Source: CAWGYT01 sp963826795 (GTDB taxonomy: Bacteria > Planctomycetota > Planctomycetia > Pirellulales > Pirellulaceae). Taken from it: a stretch of DNA of 64,000 nucleotides. The number at the start of each line of letters is the position of its first letter. Position 1 is the first letter of the stretch. The translations under genes were made by a program, and so were the position numbers. Under the pieces are notes generated by a model. That model ran no database searches. It was given only the letters and a program-made list of their open reading frames with translations, and had not been told where the DNA came from. Shown piece after piece: positions 55,032 through 64,000 of the stretch. The stretch covers positions 248,001-312,000 of the forward strand of contig CAWGYT010000018.1 of the NCBI GenBank assembly GCA_963826795.1, given 5' to 3'.

Positions 55032-56643
55032 ATGAAGAAAGAAATGCTGATCAACGTGGCCCAACCGGAAGAATGCCGGATCGCCATCGTTGAAGACGGT
55101 AGCCTGGAAGAGCTGTATACCGAACGAGCCAGCCAGGACAATTACGTCGGCAACATCTACAAGGGAAAAGTCGTCAATCTGGAACCCAGCATCCAGGCGG
55201 CGTTCGTCGACTTCGGCGTCGGACGCAACGGCTTTCTGCACATCAGCGACGTCGAGCCCCAGTACTATCGACAGGGCGGTTACGATCCCAGCAAATTGGA
55301 CCGCGACGACGAGCCCGATGACGAGGACGAAGGAGGCCGAGCGCGGAGCCGCCGAGATCGCAATGGCGGCCGGCGCTTCCGCGGCAGCTCCCGCCCTCGC
55401 TTCAAGCCGCCCATCCAAGAGATCTTCAAGCGTGGCGACGAAGTCCTCGTGCAGGTCATCAAGGAAGGGATCGGCACCAAGGGCCCCACGCTCTCGACCT
55501 ACATCAGTATTCCCGGACGCTACCTGGTGCTGATGCCGGCCCTGGGCCGCGTCGGCGTGTCGCGCAAGATCGACGATGAAGACGATCGCAAACGACTGCG
55601 CGACGCCCTGCTGGATCTCAATCCACCCAAAGGCCTCGGCTTCATCGTGCGGACCGCCGGACAGGGCCGCACGCGCCGCGACCTGGCCCGCGATCTGGCC
55701 TACCTGCTCCGCCTGTGGAAGGTCATCGTGCGGCGGATCAAGAACAAACCCGCACCGGTGGACATCTATGAAGAAAGCGACATGATCATTCGCACGATCC
55801 GCGACATCTTCACCGCCGATGTCGATGCGATCTATATCGATGAACCGCGGCCTATCGAACGGGCACGCGAATTCCTGCGTTTGGTCATGCCCAAGCACGT
55901 CGAACCGCTTGAAACTGTACGAGGGCCGCGAACCGCTCTTCTACAAGTACAAACTCGAACAGGAAATCGCCAACATCCATCGCCGCGAAGTCGCGCTTAA
56001 AGGAGGCGGGTCGATCGTCATCGATACGACCGAGGCCCTGGTCGCCATCGACGTCAACAGCGGGAACTTCCGCACGGACGATTCGGCCGAAGAAACCGCC
56101 TACCAGCTGAACCAGGCCGCCGCCCGCGAAATCGCCCGCCAGTTGCGACTCCGCGACCTGGGCGGCGTGATCGTCAACGATTTCATCGACATGCGGAAGG
56201 AACGACATCGCCGCAACGTGGAACGTGCCCTCCGGGATGCGATGAAGCGCGATCGAGCACGGACGCGGATCCTCCGCACGAGCCCGTTCGGCCTGATCGA
56301 AATGACGCGACAGCGAATCCGACCCAGTCTCAAACGGAGCGTCTTTACCGACTGCCCCTGCTGCTCGGGACGCGGCGTCGTCAAGACCGAAGAAAGCATG
56401 TCGATCGAGGTCATTCGGCTGTTGATGCTGGCCAGTCAAAACCCCCATGTCCATCGCGTGACGGTGCGAATCAACGACAAGGTCGCCGCGTTCTTGAACA
56501 ATCGGAAACGCAAGGAAATCTCGGCGATGGAAGAAGAAGGCCAGATGACCGTGCAGATTCTGGGCACCGAGAATGCCTATCCGGAGTTCCTGGAACTGAT
56601 CTGCACGGACCAGGGAGGCCACGAGGTGCAATTGCCGATCTAG
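55032..56643 (+). CDS. rng: Ribonuclease E/G, one frameshift
   Basis: About 537 residues from ATG 55032. S1 domain (YVGNIYKGKVVNLEPSIQAAFVDFG, FLHISDVEP) is interrupted by a ~45-residue acidic then Arg-rich insert (PDDEDEGG...RSRRDRNGG), after which PIQEIFKRGDEVLVQVIKEGIGTKGP resumes. One extra c near 55908 breaks the frame between KHVE and RLKLYEGREPLF. The catalytic part follows: EALVAIDVNSGNF and GGVIVNDFIDM (two metal-binding Asp), then the zinc-link DCPCCSGRG. It cleaves single-stranded AU-rich RNA in rRNA maturation and mRNA decay. No long RNase E tail, so it is RNase-G-like in length. L21 follows. Confidence 0.9.
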
Positions 56644-56760
56644 GCGCTGCGTGCGACAGCTTCGACAATTGGCAAAAGTAGCCGGATCTGGACGAGCATC
56701 CGGCGGCGGGAGTAAACTGCGAAATTCGCCGAGCCGTCGAGTCCTCAAGCAGGTGAGCAG

Positions 56761-57074
56761 ATGTACGCAATTATCGAAGACAGCGGTCGACAGTATCGAG
56801 TCGAAGAGGGCCAGGAACTGGAGGTCGATTTCCGCGAGGCCGATCCGGGGACGAACTGACATTCGACCGCGTGCTGGCCGTCTCCGACGAGCAAGGGCTG
56901 CAAGCCGGCAAGCCGATCGTGGAGGGGCGACCGTCTCCGCCAAGGTCCTGGGTGGACCGCCTGGGCGAAAAGCTGTACGTCCAGAAGCTCCGCCGCCGCA
57001 AGAATTCACGCCGCCGCACCGGCCATCGCCAAATCTTTACCAAGGTGCGGATCGAAAAGATCGAGCGTGACTAA
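56761..57074 (+). CDS. rplU: 50S ribosomal protein L21, three indels
   Basis: ATG 56761 gives MYAIIEDSGRQYRVEEGQELEVDF. Restoring one g near 56852 gives DELTFDRVLAVSDEQG; another near 56930 gives IVEGATVSAKVLG; removing one near 56953 gives DRLGEKLYVQKLRRRKNSRRRTGHRQIFTKVRIEKI. The result is about 104 residues, the normal length, so the protein must be intact in the cell. All three errors lie in G runs. It is part of the large subunit. Usually rpmA (L27) follows; no L27-like sequence was found downstream. Confidence 0.93.
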
Positions 57075-57784
57075 GATCCAAGCATGATCGGCCACGCCCC
57101 GGCCGAGGCGACGCCCTCGTCGAGGCGATTTGTCATGTGGGCGAACCGCGACTCGCGCGCCCATTGCCGCTCAGATCCCCTCGGCATTTCGGATCCGCGT
57201 CGCGTTCTGGACTCCGGTGCGAGATCAGATCCCCTCGGGCCCCACGGACCCATCACTGCCACGTCGGCGGCCCATCGCTGCCACGTCGGTCATGGCATCC
57301 TCGGTGCCGAGCGGTTCGCGGTGCCGAATCGGCCTGCCGCATCGCTCGAAAACCCATCTGAAATCGCGCCGCTTGCGATCTGTCGATCCCCCGCTCCGAA
57401 CGGCACTTAGATCGCCTCCGCGCCACTTTCCACGCGCCGCTGCGTTAAGCGGCATTGTCATCCGTGCACTTCATGCTATGCTAGCAGTCCGCTTCACAAA
57501 GAGCGCTAACTTATTGTCTAGCAAGGACTTACAGCATTCTAAGAAATACGTGATTGACGTGAGAGCTGGAGTCCTTACAATCTCGCTCTTATCCTAAATG
57601 TTGTGGCCTCGACGGACGAGACTACAATATATGGTGTTTCCGCAGCGATTTCGCGGCATCGTTCTGGGATTTTTTCCCGAAGTTGTTCATTGACCACTTC
57701 CTCAAACGCTCGATCACTACACAATAGTGTACCTCTGTACACTCGGTATGGACACTCATCTCAAGCACCAGAAGGAACTTCAGG
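57075..57784. other. Long leader region before nrdJ
   Basis: About 710 bases. The first half (57160-57400) carries loose near-repeats of ccatcgctgccacgtcgg-type sequence. From about 57430 on the GC content falls clearly below the window average. It includes the NrdR-like box and a second palindrome TACAC-AATA-GTGTA at 57718-57731. No L27 gene and no B12-riboswitch core was recognised. Confidence 0.5.
57622..57637 (+). promoter_or_regulatory. NrdR-box-like site upstream of nrdJ
   Basis: ctacaatatatggtgt matches the NrdR consensus acaCwAtATaTwGtgt at 13 of 16 positions. NrdR represses ribonucleotide reductase genes and normally binds paired boxes; the only other palindrome, at 57718-57731, is about 96 bases away and matches poorly. 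Confidence 0.4.
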
Positions 57785-60700
57785 ATGGCGACTGTCAATG
57801 TAGGTCATGTCCCGCATCGCAAGCGACACCTCAACGCACGCGAACCCGAACCCCGACGGCCTGCGGATTGAGGCTCGTTTTTGTCCTCCCGGCGTCCAGG
57901 ATCCGTTTGACACGGTGGAGTGGGAGACTCGTTCGGCGGCGATCAAGGGCGAGAATGGCGAGATTCTGTTTGAGCAGACGGATTGCGAGATTCCGAGGAC
58001 TTGGAGTCAGCTGGCGACGAACGTCGTGGTCAGCAAGTATTTTTACGGCGAGAACGGCACTTCGGAGCGCGAGCACAGCGTTCGGCAACTGATTCATCGC
58101 GTGACGCGGACGATCGCCGACTGGGGCATGGAGGATGGCTATTTTGCGAGCGCAGGCGGACGGCGAGCGGTTTTATCGCGAGCTGACGTGGCTTTGCCTT
58201 CACCAGCACGGCGCCTTCAATTCGCCGGTGTGGTTCAACGTGGGGCTGCTACCATCAGTACGGCGTCAGCGGGCGCCAAGTGCAACTGGCATTGGGATCG
58301 TGAGACTCAGGCGGTTCGGCAACCCGAGAATCCCTACGAGTACCCCCAGGGCTCGGCCTGCTTCATCCAGAGCGTCGACGACAACATGGAAGACATCATG
58401 CGTCTGGCGACCAGCGAGGCGATGTTGTTCAAGTTTGGATCCGGGACGGGCACGGACTTGTCGACGATTCGTTCGCATCGCGAGAAGCTCTCGGGTGGCG
58501 GGTCGTCCCTCGGGTCCGCTTTCGTTCATGCGGGTCTACGATCAGATCGCGGCGGTCGTCAAGTCGGGCGGCAAGACGCGTCGAGCGGCGAAAATGCAGT
58601 CGCTCAAGGTCTGGCATCCGGACATCATGGAATTCATCGAGTGCAAGCACAAGGAGGAGCAGAAGGCTCATTGCCTGATCGAAAAGGGAGGTTACGAAGC
58701 CAACTTCAATGGCGAAGCCTACAGCTCGATTCTTTTCCAGAATGCGAATCTTGTCGGTCCGCATCACGGACGAGTTCATGCACGCGGTTCGAGCAGGATC
58801 GGGAGTGGACGACGCACTGGGTCACGGATCCGAGCAAGGACGGCCCCCGTTATCCGGCGCGCCAGATTCTGCGAGCGGATGGCCGAGTGTGCGTGGCACT
58901 GTGGTGATCCGGGCGTGCAGTACGACACGACGATCAATCGTTGGCACACGTGTCCGAATTCGGGGCGGATCAATGCCAGCAATCCGTGTTCGGAGTACAT
59001 GTTCCTGGACGACACGGCTTGCAATCTGGCCAGCATTAACCTGATGAAGTTCCGTCAGGCCGACGGGACGTTTGACGCCGAGCGCTTCCAGGCGGCGTGC
59101 CGTCTTTTCTTTGTCGCGCAGGAAATCCTGGTCGACCATGCCAGTTATCCGACCGATCGGATTGCGGCCAACAGCCATCGCTTCCGACCGCTGGGACTGG
59201 GTTATTCGAATCTGGGCAGCCTGATGATGTCCAGCGGCCTGGCCTACGACTCGGCCGCCGCGCGAGGTCTCTGCGGTTCGATTACGGCATTGCTGCACGG
59301 GTCAGCCAACCTCACCAGCACCGAGCTGGCCGCGGCCGTCGGTCCGTTTGACGGGTTATGCCGACAATCGTGAGCCATTCATGAAGGTGATGCAGATGCA
59401 CCGACAGGCGGTCGAGACGATTGACGACGCCGGCCCCGGCTATCTGAAAGAGGCGGCTCGCGAGGTCTGGGACGAAGTGTTGCTGAGCGGCCGCGAACGG
59501 GGTTTTCGAAACGCCCAAACCACGGTCCTCGCGCCAACCGGGACGATCAGCTTCATGATGGATTGCGATACGACGGGAATCGAACCGGACATTGCCCTGG
59601 TCAAGTACAAGCAACTCGCCGGCGGCGGGATGCTGAAGATCATCAACCGCAAGGTCTCGGCGGCCCTCGAGACGCTGGGGTACTCCGCCACCGAAATCGA
59701 CGCGATCCTGAAGTACATCGACGAACACGATACGATCGAGGGTGCCCCCGAGTTGCGGGAAGACGATCTGTCGGTGTTTGACTGTGCTTTCAAACCGGCC
59801 AAAGGCGTACGCAGCATCGCATGGCAGGCCCACGTGGCGATGATGGCGGCCGCCCAGCCGTTCCTGTCGGGCGCGATTTCCAAGACGGTCAACATGCCGG
59901 CCGAGTCCACGCCGAGTGATATCGCCGAGGCCTATCGGTGGGGCTGGGAACTCGGACTCAAGGCATTGGCCATCTATCGTGACGGCTCAAAACAAAGCCA
60001 GCCCTTGTCCACCTCGACGGAAGGCGACAAAGCGGCCAAGCAAGCAAGAACGCCGGCCGCGACGCGAACGACTGCCCGACACGCGCCGTTCCGTCACCCA
60101 CAAGTTCAACGTGGCCGGCCACGAAGGTTATATCACCGTGGGACTCTATGACGACGGGCGCCCCGGCGAACTGTTCATCACCATGGCCAAAGAAGGCAGT
60201 ACGATCGGCGGCCTGATGGACAGCTTCGGAACGGCCGTTTCGATGAGCCTGCAATATGGCGTTCCGCTGGAAGTGCTCGTCAATAAGTTCTCCCACACCC
60301 GTTTCGAGCCGATGGGATACACGACCAATCCCGACATCCGGATCGCGAAGAGCCTGGTCGACTATATCTTCCGCTGGCTCGGACTTTCGTTTATCGCCGG
60401 CTTTCGCGAAGCGACGTTGGGCATTCCCTCCAAGGGTGGGAACCCCGAAATCGACTCGCTCACAAAACCCGTCTCCGTCGCGCCACCCTCCCAGGGCACG
60501 GCACTTCCCAACGGGAAGGCACCCGCCAATGGCACGACAAACGGCAAGTCCAGCAACGGCCACGCGCCAAGCAGCGGCTCCCAAAGCAGCGCCGCCCGCG
60601 CCAACGCCGACCTGCTCGATCGCGCCGGAGCCCGTATGAAGGATCGCTCCGACGATTCCGTGTCGGACCAAAGCGATCAGTTCGCACGCTTTCAGAGCGA

Positions 60701-60794
60701 CGCACCCAGCTGCGATAACTGCGGAGCCATTACGGTGCGCAATGGCAACTGCTACCTCTGCCACAACTGCGGCAACAGCATGGGCTGCTCGTAA
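57785..60794 (+). CDS. nrdJ: B12-dependent (class II) ribonucleotide reductase, about eight frameshifts
   Basis: About 1000 residues. ATG 57785 (AAGGAA 7 bases upstream) reads MATVNVGHVPHRKRHLNA and joins the 57807 frame near 57835. Core elements, spread over frames: FDTVEWETR, HGAFNSPVWFN, SACFIQSVDDNMEDIM, FGSGTGTDLS, GGKTRRAAKMQSL, ASNPCSEYMFLDDTACNLASINL (catalytic Cys/Glu region), RNAQTTVLAPTGTISFMMDCDTTGIEP and ALAIYRDGSKQSQPL. A C-terminal TSCPD-type part follows (GSTIGGLMDSFGTAVSMSLQYG), then a Thr/Asn/Gly linker and a zinc-binding end CDNCG...CYLCHNCGNSMGCS. It makes deoxynucleotides with adenosylcobalamin. Breaks are approximate. Confidence 0.9.
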
Positions 60795-60805
60795 ACTCGC
60801 CCATT

Positions 60806-60841
60806 TTGTCACGCATCTTGTCACGCATCTTGACACGCATC
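60806..60841 (+). repeat. 12-bp tandem repeat, three copies
   Basis: ttgtcacgcatc at 60806-60817 and 60818-60829, then ttgacacgcatc at 60830-60841 (one change). It begins 11 bases after the nrdJ stop. Confidence 0.95.
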
Positions 60842-60903
60842 GCCGGTCCGCTCGGGGGCGTCCGCCAGGGACGCTCCCGCCCGGGAGGGCGAGGTGCGTT
60901 CGC

Positions 60904-60978
60904 GAGGGCGAAGCTCCGGCTGAGCCGTGCGTAGGACGACGCACAACGCAAGTTCGGCTCGGCGGGAGCCTCGCGCTT
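60904..60978. repeat. Nested inverted repeat (REP/BIME-like)
   Basis: gagggcgaagctccggctgagcc (60904-60926) is an imperfect inverted copy of ggctcggcgggagcctcgc (60955-60973) plus gcttc. Between them gtgcgt (60927-60932) pairs with acgcac (60939-60944). The result is a long cruciform-like hairpin with a second hairpin in its loop, in the gap between nrdJ and the convergent selenoprotein-like gene. Confidence 0.7.
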
Positions 60979-61016
60979 CCGGTGTTGCGACCCCAAAACT
61001 AAGCGGTGACAAAGGA

Positions 61017-62021
61017 CTACTCGCCGTCGCGACGCTCGTCGCCTTCGCGCTGGAACACGTCATCGATCGCGGCGGCCAGCAACGAACTGCGCACCGCCGC
61101 CGCATTGGCCGCGGCACGACCCGCGAGCTCGCCGCCGACGGCGTCGGTCGCAGCCTGAGCCGGCACGGCCGCCGCCGTCTGCACGCTGACCGAATTGATC
61201 AAGTTCAGTTGATTGATCACCAACAACGCGTCCAGCGGCGACACAAAGCCATCGCCCGAGGGATCCAGATAGGGCGGCGGAAGCGCGTCGCCCCCGCTGG
61301 CATCCAGCTGATGAGCTCCCACGAGATTGATTTCGTTCAAAATCAGCAACGCGTCCAAGGGACTGATGAACGTGTCGTTGTTCACGTCCAACGGCTCAGC
61401 CGGATTCGTCCAACTGGGCACCGTCTCACCGCCCGCTGCGTCGATGAGCATTTGACGAAGCGTATCGAAATTTTCCGGCACGCTGAGGTCGTGCTCCGTC
61501 AAGTTGTACGTCGCAATCGGAATGTTGCTGGCGTCGACGAGCACCACGTCCCGGTACTCGTAGTCCCATTGATTCATGAAATTGTCCGACCGCCCGTCCT
61601 GGTCGGAATCCACGTCTTGCAGCCAAGGCAGTTGGCGACCCGCCGTGACGGATACGTTCCCAAACTCGTGCCCTCGCTCATTCACACCCAGAATCTGGAT
61701 CTTCAGATTCGGATACTCTTCGTTCAGCTCAAGCTGCATGCGGTCCAATTCGCCAAACTGGCGACTGCAGTAACTTCACGACGCGTGGCCAAAGTACCAC
61801 GCCGAGACCTGCCCCACGTAGTCCCGCGGCGAAACCGCCCGATTGAAGGTCGCCGACGCCGGATTGACGTCCTGCAGCGAAAAATCAGGGACCTGCAACC
61901 CCTCCGCTTCCGCCAACTCCGCGACGTCCGACAACTCCGACCAACTTGCCAGACCATCCCCGTCCAACAGCTGCCGCCATTCCAGCTGCTCCAGAAAACC
62001 CCGACGTCCGGATCGTTTCAT
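61017..62021 (-). CDS. Thioredoxin-like surface protein with dockerin repeats; probable selenoprotein (UxxC)
   Basis: 334 codons from ATG 62021 if an in-frame TGA (61778-61776, codon 82) is read through. The frame on both sides is the same, so no indel is needed. N-terminus FLEQLEWRQLLDGDG is the planctomycete surface-protein motif. A thioredoxin-like domain follows: VPDFSLQDV, AWYFGHAS-U-SYCSRQFGELDRMQLELNE, IQILGVNERGHEFGN and WLQDVDSDQDG, with U82-S-Y-C85 in place of CxxC. A hairpin in the right place after the TGA fits a bacterial SECIS. Two dockerin-like calcium repeats are at about 211-231 (DVNNDTFISPLDALLILNEIN) and 253-273 (DPSGDGFVSPLDALLVINQLN). Probably exported redox protein. If Sec is not used it would be a broken gene, or a Cys codon misread. 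Confidence 0.75.
61750..61764 (-). promoter_or_regulatory. Bacterial SECIS-like hairpin
   Basis: In the mRNA, UCGCCA-GUU-UGGCGA forms a perfect 6-bp stem with a GUU loop. It starts 11 bases after the UGA; the apical loop is 17 bases from it, inside the 16-37 range described for bacterial SECIS elements, with G first in the loop. An outer CUGCA/UGCAG pair (5 bp) can extend it. Confidence 0.65.
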
Positions 62022-62330
62022 CTGCCACCCTCATTGCATCTCAGTTTGCATCACGAGCCCCCGGCGCTCGCCCACTGCGCACGACCGAGGCCGCTCAAAA
62101 AGCCCTGACTCCAATCGCTCAGTATAACGCAAACGCTCCACCTCGCGCAAGCTTCGAGACCGGACAATTTTGGACGTCGGCCTTCCACACGCCGACGCCC
62201 CAAGTTAACAGCGCACGATGAAGACGCACGTTGATGAAGCTTGGCGCGGTTTCGAAACAGAATCCCGATGAGGGGCTCGCGTCGCCGTGAGGGCCAAGCC
62301 GCCGCGACGGCGTCAGCTCGAAACCGAAAC
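62022..62330. other. Intergenic region
   Basis: About 310 bases upstream of the selenoprotein-like gene. Weak inverted similarity between ggtttcgaaaca (62248-62259) and tcgaaaccgaaacc (62318-62332). No gene recognised. Confidence 0.4.
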
Positions 62331-62435
62331 CTAGACGTAAAACGGATTCGACGCCTTCAGCGGACGCAGTGCTCCGCCCACACAAAATAGGGCCACCACG
62401 GCACCAATCGACATCAGAGCGATTTGAAAATACAC
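62331..62435 (-). CDS. 34-residue membrane protein
   Basis: GTG 62435 is preceded by AGGAG at 8 bases. The frame encodes a single transmembrane helix (about residues 4-22: QIALMSIGAVVALFCVGGA) followed by a positive patch (LRPLKAS) and ends NPFYV at TAG 62331. The topology (N-out or in) is not certain; the basic residues after the helix suggest the C-terminus is cytoplasmic. Too short for standard gene callers. The transcribed context is unclear; it is on the same strand as the cytochrome and the dockerin gene. Unknown function, perhaps a small subunit of a membrane complex. Confidence 0.55.
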   Translation of the reverse strand: MYFQIALMSIGAVVALFCVGGALRPLKASNPFYV

Positions 62436-62672
62436 GGCTGCGACTCCTGGCCCGTTGCCTCATGGTTCCCCGAATCGACTCGAACTTGAAGCAAAGTCGG
62501 TGCCAAGTCATTTTTTGCTGCATTTCCACCGGCCCGCCCCCAAACTGTACTCATTGCGATATCGCTGAGCACACTCAAGCCGCCCACACTTCGATGACAG
62601 CCTGCGCGTCCGCACCCCGGCGATCGCGCCGGGAGCAGGGGGCACGCTACCGATCGTGACGTCGCCTATCCG

Positions 62673-64000
62673 TTATTCGTTCAGCGGCTGACTGAGGCGG
62701 AGATAGGCGAACAGATCGCGAATCTGCTGATCCGTCAGCGTGTGCAGCAGGCCGCTGGGCATCAGCGACTGAGGCGTTCGCTGCAACTGCTCAATTCGCG
62801 CGAGCCAGCGTGACGTTCTGTCCATCGGCACCGCGGAGCACCACGGTGCTTGCGTCCTGGTCCAGCAGAAAACCATTGACGACTCGACCATCGTCGGTTT
62901 GGGCTCAGCCAGGTCTCAAATCCTTCGCGAACCTCCAGGTCCGGCAGCGCGACCTGAAGGACCAGCCGGGCAGTATCGCTCCGCTGATAGGTCGTCAGGT
63001 CGGGGCCGATCTGTCCCCCTTCGCGAAACAACTGATGGCATTTCGCGCAATGTTCGCTGAACAGAGCTTTCCCGCGATAAGGATCCGCCTCGCCGCCGGC
63101 CAGCGCGGCGTTGGCCCGGGCCAAGTCACGTTGGCGCTCAAGATCCAGCCCAAGGCTTCGGTCGCCCCAGTGGCGTCCAACGGCGGCCTGAACGTCGTCG
63201 GCCGCGTGCATCGCCAGCCGCTGGACGACGTCGTCGGGCAAGTCGGCCGCCACGACGCGGCCGGCGTCCAGGGCCTCAATCAGCGACCGCGCCCAGTTCA
63301 GACGGCTGGCGAGCAACCGATCCGCATCCTCGCGCAGCTCGGGGGGCCATTGACTGCGACAGGAGAGGACCGTTGCGGCGATCTCGGCCTGGTCGATGCC
63401 TTGGAGCGCCACGAGACACGCCCGCGTTAATTCGACGCGGTCGGCCGCGACCAAGACGTTCAGCAGGATCGGCGCGATCGAAACGTCGTCGATCTCGCCC
63501 AGAAGCCTCGCGTATTCGACTCGGGTCGCAACCGCCGCGGCGGGATCGCGTAGCACGCCGACGGCCTGAGCGATGGCCGCCGGGTCGCCTCGGCGGACAC
63601 GCAACGCCAGGGAACCACCGCCCGCGGCCTCAAGGGCCCGCACGAGCGGCTCAGGCAGATCCAAGGCCGTGCGGCCGGCGAAGGCCTGTTCAAAGCCGGC
63701 CAGCAGCAACTCGCGGCTCGCGGAATCAGGCGCCAGCTCGAGCAGCCGGGCACAGTGCCGCAGATCGGCCCGTGTCCCACCGGCATAACGGCGCATCAGC
63801 GGCGTCAACCAGGCCTCGCGCGCAACGGCGCCTGCCAGGTTTGGGCGTCCGTCCAGAGCGACATCACCGCGTCATCGTGATCGGCATGAGACTCCAGCGC
63901 CCACCAGAGTAGCCGCGGCAAGTACGGGTCCTGCCGATCGGAATCGTGCTGGACCAACCCCGCCAGGATCGGCATCGCGACCGAGGTGGGCAGCCGGGCG
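62673..64000 (-). CDS. PVC-type CxxCH cytochrome with HEAT repeats, C-terminal part, frameshifted
   Basis: The gene runs off the right edge, so only the last ~440 residues are visible. HEAT/PBS-like helical units come first (e.g. LLWWALESHADHDD, RVEYARLLGEIDDVSIAPILLNVL, ELTRACLVALQGIDQAEIAATVL). Then the haem domain: PYRGKALFSEHCAKCHQLFREGGQIGPDLTTYQRSD, CxxCH with distal elements, and the usual close LQRTPQSLMPSGLLHTLTDQQIRDLFAYLRLSQPL. Breaks near 63835, 62910 and 62815 are single-base. Such proteins often carry a PQQ/NHL-type or sorbosone-dehydrogenase-like domain at the N-terminus (outside the window) and are secreted. Probably electron transfer linked to sugar oxidation. Confidence 0.82.

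Noticed and set aside
57075..57600. Hidden rpmA (L27) after rplU
   Set aside because: No frame shows the conserved L27 N-terminus or GSTRNGRDS-like motif.
57075..57784. Cobalamin riboswitch before nrdJ
   Set aside because: No B12-box-like core sequence could be found.
1..64000. tRNA, rRNA or tmRNA genes
   Set aside because: No cloverleaf-like sequence or conserved rRNA segments were noticed on reading; a tRNAscan/Infernal run would be decisive.

Overview
The window looks like a chromosomal piece of a GC-rich planctomycete, probably of the Pirellulales/Rhodopirellula type. Markers are several secreted PQQ-type beta-propeller proteins, a PVC-type cytochrome c with HEAT repeats, a surface protein with the planctomycete LE..R.LL N-terminus and dockerin repeats, cysteine-rich secreted proteins, an LptD/OstA-like outer-membrane protein, topoisomerase VI and a B12-dependent ribonucleotide reductase. 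No prophage, insertion sequence, CRISPR array, rRNA or tRNA was seen.

Layout. 1-8.2 kb: end of an unknown gene, a Cys-rich secreted protein, then cupin / PQQ lipoprotein / PQQ propeller / degenerate receiver in one direction, and a small basic protein. 8.4-9.9 kb: M20-type peptidase plus BFD-like ferredoxin. 10.2-13.9 kb: rlmN, a pentanucleotide repeat with a G-quadruplex motif, and an ECF sigma / anti-sigma / DUF3106-like operon. 13.9-21.2 kb: SppA, a TIM-barrel epimerase, GalM, a glycosyltransferase and an RND/MMPL exporter. 21.4-26.6 kb: LptD-like protein, DgkA, a secreted protein, a molybdopterin-fold protein and a thioesterase. 27-30.5 kb: NHL propeller, PhnD-like protein and a PQQ propeller joined to it by an A9 slippery run. 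30.5-33.9 kb: topoisomerase VI (B then A). 34.3-37.3 kb: small secreted and Arg-rich proteins around a receiver-like protein. 37.4-39 kb: ispE-spoVG. 39.3-44.8 kb: PopT (DUF368), RarA, a radical SAM protein, a DUF2617-like protein and a hydrolase. 44.8-48.7 kb: HEAT/TPR protein, response regulator, GlyA. 48.8-50.2 kb: secreted metallopeptidase. 50.5-54.2 kb: hpf and a soluble PTS chain (EIIA-Ntr, HPr, EI). 54.3-57.1 kb: TIGR03936 protein, RNase E/G, L21. 57.8-60.8 kb: class II NrdJ. 61.0-62.0 kb: a dockerin/thioredoxin-fold protein with an in-frame TGA in a UxxC motif. 62.3-64 kb: a 34-residue membrane protein and the C-terminal part of a CxxCH/HEAT cytochrome.

The most striking signal is the 61-62 kb gene. 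An in-frame TGA replaces the first Cys of a CxxC motif in a thioredoxin-like domain, and a perfect hairpin with a GUU loop starts 11 nt after the TGA, as expected of a bacterial selenoprotein. The second is the A AAA AAG heptamer at 29.28 kb.

Quality caveat. Many housekeeping genes (glyA, ptsI, rplU, rng, nrdJ, ispE, spoVG, top6A, top6B) are split between frames. The break points I could resolve are single-base gains or losses, mostly in short G or C runs (three in rplU alone), so consensus sequencing errors are the likeliest cause. Merged spans are therefore given for these genes, and their shift positions are approximate.
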